Part shown: piece by piece, positions 5,836 to 7,807 of the stretch
Layout: each line of letters begins with the position of its first letter
Numbering within the stretch: position 1 is the first letter of the stretch
Assembly: GCA_003224195.1 (NCBI GenBank)
Contig: QHYP01000213.1
Location: 1 to 7,807, forward strand
Length of the DNA stretch: 7,807 bases
Source: Acidobacteriota bacterium
Lineage (GTDB): Bacteria; Acidobacteriota; Terriglobia; Acidiferrales; UBA7541
Direction: 5' to 3'
The notes under the pieces: model-generated
What the model saw: the letters and a program-made list of their open reading frames with translations, nothing else
Told to the model about the DNA's origin: nothing
Databases searched by the model: none
Position numbers and translations under genes: made by a program

Positions 5836-7437
5836 ATGAGCAAAATGGCCGACCGCGGCGTTTACCCCGATGAAATCGGGGCCGTCACACAGGAAAAGGA
5901 CGAAAAGAAAGAAATCTCGCGGCGCAGGTTTCTGACCAATGCCGCCGCGAGCGGTGCCGCGTTTGCCATCGTGCCCAGGCGCGTCCTCGGGCGCGGATTC
6001 ACTCCCCCGAGCGACACGCTGAACATCGCCGGCATTGGCGTCGGCGGCATGGGCCGCAATAACCTGATCAACCTCGCCAGCCAGAACATCGTGGCGCTGT
6101 GCGACGTGGACTGGGGCTATGCCGGCAAGGCGCTCGATCGGTTCGACACCGACATCCAGAACCTGCGCACGCGCATCGATCAGCCGGCGCCGCCGCCGCG
6201 CCCGGGCCAACCGCCCGTGGAGTTTGATCGCGTGAAGGCCGAAGCGCGCCTAGCCGCGATGATCAGGCTCAAGACCGAGCACCTGCCGAGAGCGAAGCTC
6301 TATCGCGATTATCGCGACATGCTCGAACGCCAGAAGGACATTGACGCCGTCGTGGTCGCCACGCCTGACCACATGCACGCGCCGATTGCCCTGGCCGCCA
6401 TGGCTCTGGGCAAGCATGTCTATGTGCAGAAGCCGATCTGCTGGTCGGTCGAAGAAGCTCGCCAGCTCGCGCGCCGCGCCAAAGACACTAAGGTTGCCAC
6501 GCAGATGGGCAACCAGGGGCATTCCTTGGACGACGCGCGCACCGCCGTCGAATACGTCTGGGCCGGCGCTATCGGCGACGTGCGCGAAGTCCACATCTGG
6601 ACCAACCGCCCCATCTGGCCGCAGGGCGTACCGCGCCCGGAGCCGCTCAAGGTCTCGGCCGATACCCTTCGCTGGAACGAGTCCGGCCTTGATGCGCGCC
6701 TCGCCGCGGCCATGGCTGGCAGCTTCTCCGCTCCGGACACGCTCGCGTGGGATCTTTTTCTGGGCGGAGCGCCGAACGTCGACTACCACCCCGTCTACCA
6801 TCCCTTCAACTGGCGCGGCTGGGTGGATTGGGGCGTTGGCGCGATCGGGGACATGGGCGCGCACTTGATCGACCACTCCATGTGGGCGCTCAACCTCGGC
6901 TTCCCCACCAGCGTCCAAACCGTTTCCACGCCCTTCAACGGCGTCTCCTATCCTCACGCCACGCTCATCTTCTACGACTTCCCCGCGCGAGGGTCCATGC
7001 CGGCCGTCAGAATGACTTGGTACGACGGTGGCCTCACTCCCAACAAGCCCGAGGAGCTTGGCGACGAGGAGTTGAACAAGGAGGGCGGCGCTTTGCTCAT
7101 CGGGAGCAAAGGCAAGTTGCTTCACGACACCTACGGCCTTAGGCCTCGTCTGCTGCCCAAGTCGCTCCACGACTCGTTCGGCAAGCCGCCGCAGAAGCTG
7201 CCGCGGATCAAGGGCGAAGCCCACGAGCTGAACTGGGTGGACGCGGCCAAGGGGAAAGTTGAAGCCTCCTGCCCGTTCGACTACGCCGCGCGCCTCACTG
7301 AGGTCATGCTTCTCGGCATCGTGGCCCTGCGCGCCGGAAGGAAGATCGACTACGACGCCGCCAACATGCGCGTCACCAACGTCGCGCAGGCCAACGACTA
7401 CTTACGCCGCGAATACCGCCAGGGCTGGTCGTTGTGA
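5836..7437 (+). CDS. Tat-exported Gfo/Idh/MocA family oxidoreductase
   Basis: This 533-residue protein begins with a twin-arginine signal: a charged N-region of about 27 residues, S28-RRRFL, then an Ala/Gly-rich hydrophobic stretch (about 34-46). It should therefore be folded with its cofactor and exported. A Rossmann motif GIGVGGMG (66-73) precedes ALCDVD (about 87-92), and VVVATPDHMH (172-181) is the usual third part of the dinucleotide fold. The family's EKP motif is replaced by QKP (198-200, in HVYVQKPICWSVEEAR). The C-terminal domain has GDMGAHLIDH (338-347), matching the GDMGxHxxD catalytic-region motif. An extra stretch at about 102-152, proline-rich at 116-127, separates the first two Rossmann units. 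The family reduces or oxidises sugar-like substrates with NAD(P); exported members are common in Acidobacteriota and Planctomycetota. Substrate unknown. It converges on inositol oxygenase, leaving 40 bases. Confidence 0.88.
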   Translation: MSKMADRGVYPDEIGAVTQEKDEKKEISRRRFLTNAAASGAAFAIVPRRVLGRGFTPPSDTLNIAGIGVGGMGRNNLINLASQNIVALCDVDWGYAGKALDRFDTDIQNLRTRIDQPAPPPRPGQPPVEFDRVKAEARLAAMIRLKTEHLPRAKLYRDYRDMLERQKDIDAVVVATPDHMHAPIALAAMALGKHVYVQKPICWSVEEARQLARRAKDTKVATQMGNQGHSLDDARTAVEYVWAGAIGDVREVHIWTNRPIWPQGVPRPEPLKVSADTLRWNESGLDARLAAAMAGSFSAPDTLAWDLFLGGAPNVDYHPVYHPFNWRGWVDWGVGAIGDMGAHLIDHSMWALNLGFPTSVQTVSTPFNGVSYPHATLIFYDFPARGSMPAVRMTWYDGGLTPNKPEELGDEELNKEGGALLIGSKGKLLHDTYGLRPRLLPKSLHDSFGKPPQKLPRIKGEAHELNWVDAAKGKVEASCPFDYAARLTEVMLLGIVALRAGRKIDYDAANMRVTNVAQANDYLRREYRQGWSL

Positions 7438-7468
7438 AAAACAAATTGCCGGCGCGCATGGGCGCGCC
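7437..7468 (-). terminator. Rho-independent-type terminator of the inositol oxygenase gene
   Basis: A 7-bp perfect GC stem (7451-7457 with 7462-7468, four-base loop) lies between the convergent genes. Read on the minus strand, the stem is followed after GGCAA by TTTGTTTTT, complementary to 7437-7445, which is a U-tract. Read on the plus strand no T-run follows. The signal thus serves the minus-strand gene, and its U-tract reaches the stop codon of the oxidoreductase gene. The five-base gap between stem and T-run makes it less than ideal. Confidence 0.55.
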
Positions 7469-7477
7469 CTGAACCGA

Positions 7478-7807
7478 TCACCAGTCAATTTTGTCGGGGA
7501 AGAACTCTGAAACGAGCTCTTTGTAATAAGGAAGAATGTCTTGTGTCCTCGGGCGCTCGCGGCCTTTGGAATACAGATCGTAGGGATTGAACTTGCGGAC
7601 CCACTCGAACATGCGCTCGTCGTGTTCGTTCATCAGATGGCGGTAAGCGCCATGCCGGTGCGCAGCGTAAAACGAGTGATACCGGAGCATGTACTGCGCC
7701 TCTTCCGGTAGATACCTCCGCGTTGCTTGAGAGATGTACTCGTCGTGTCCGAACGAGAGGTGGACCTTATCGAGGCCGCAGTTCGGTTCGTAGATGCCAT
7801 ACTCGGT
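7478..7807 (-). CDS. miox: Myo-inositol oxygenase, C-terminal part (5' end beyond right edge)
   Basis: The frame is open from base 7807 to a TGA at 7480-7478 and gives the last 109 residues. The enzyme oxidises myo-inositol with O2 to D-glucuronate at a di-iron centre in the cytosol. The fragment matches the animal enzyme in order: GIYEPNCGLDKVHLSFGHDEY, RYHSFYAAHRHGAY, WVRKFNPYDLYSK, LPYYKELV and a final Asp-Trp. Three iron ligands can be placed: His of GHDEY (7745-7747), His of RYHSFY (7676-7678) and Asp of NPYDLY, corresponding to H194, H220 and D253 of the mouse protein. The H220-D253 spacing (33) and the 32-residue tail equal the mouse values; the H194-H220 loop is three residues shorter. 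The remaining ligands (H98, H123, D124) would lie outside the window. About 175 residues are probably missing. An ATG at 7690 is internal, not the start. Confidence 0.93.
   Translation of the reverse strand, partial: TEYGIYEPNCGLDKVHLSFGHDEYISQATRRYLPEEAQYMLRYHSFYAAHRHGAYRHLMNEHDERMFEWVRKFNPYDLYSKGRERPRTQDILPYYKELVSEFFPDKIDW

Noticed and set aside
6250..7224. A 324-codon minus-strand frame opposite the oxidoreductase
   Set aside because: It is a shadow of a well-recognised Gfo/Idh/MocA gene and shows no family motif.

Overview
The window most likely comes from a soil-type Acidobacteriota genome or a close relative (inference). The reasons are the moderately high GC and the gene types: a DcaP-like coiled-coil porin, a large secreted BNR/VPS10-type propeller protein, a Tat-exported Gfo/Idh/MocA oxidoreductase and a bacterial myo-inositol oxygenase. 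No phage, transposon, CRISPR, tRNA or rRNA sequence was seen.

Layout. (1) 1-1280, minus strand: 3'-truncated outer-membrane porin with signal peptide, Pro/Lys/Ala linker, coiled coil and beta-barrel. (2) 1281-1566: divergent intergenic region with a perfect TATAAT box and several small inverted repeats. (3) 1567-2424, plus strand: a small outer-membrane beta-barrel protein ending in Phe. (4) 2402-5647, minus strand: a 1081-residue secreted protein with eleven Asp-box (BNR) motifs; its 3' end overlaps the barrel gene tail-to-tail by 23 bp. (5) 5648-5835: short divergent promoter region. (6) 5836-7437, plus strand: Tat-signal Gfo/Idh/MocA oxidoreductase. (7) 7438-7477: a 40-bp convergent gap holding a hairpin plus U-tract that reads as a terminator for the minus strand. 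(8) 7478-7807, minus strand: the C-terminal part of myo-inositol oxygenase, cut by the right edge.

How the genes work together. No two adjacent complete genes share a strand, so the window shows no operon; it is a chain of divergent and convergent pairs. All proteins except the inositol oxygenase carry export signals, so the theme is cell envelope and periplasm: two outer-membrane barrels, a secreted propeller and a periplasmic sugar-type oxidoreductase, beside a cytosolic enzyme that turns myo-inositol into D-glucuronate. A link to polyol or sugar-acid use is plausible but rests on proximity only. I found no clearly new multi-gene system. The most useful leads are the bacterial inositol oxygenase, the oxidoreductase with an altered EKP motif and a proline-rich insert, and the palindromic sites around the TATAAT promoter.
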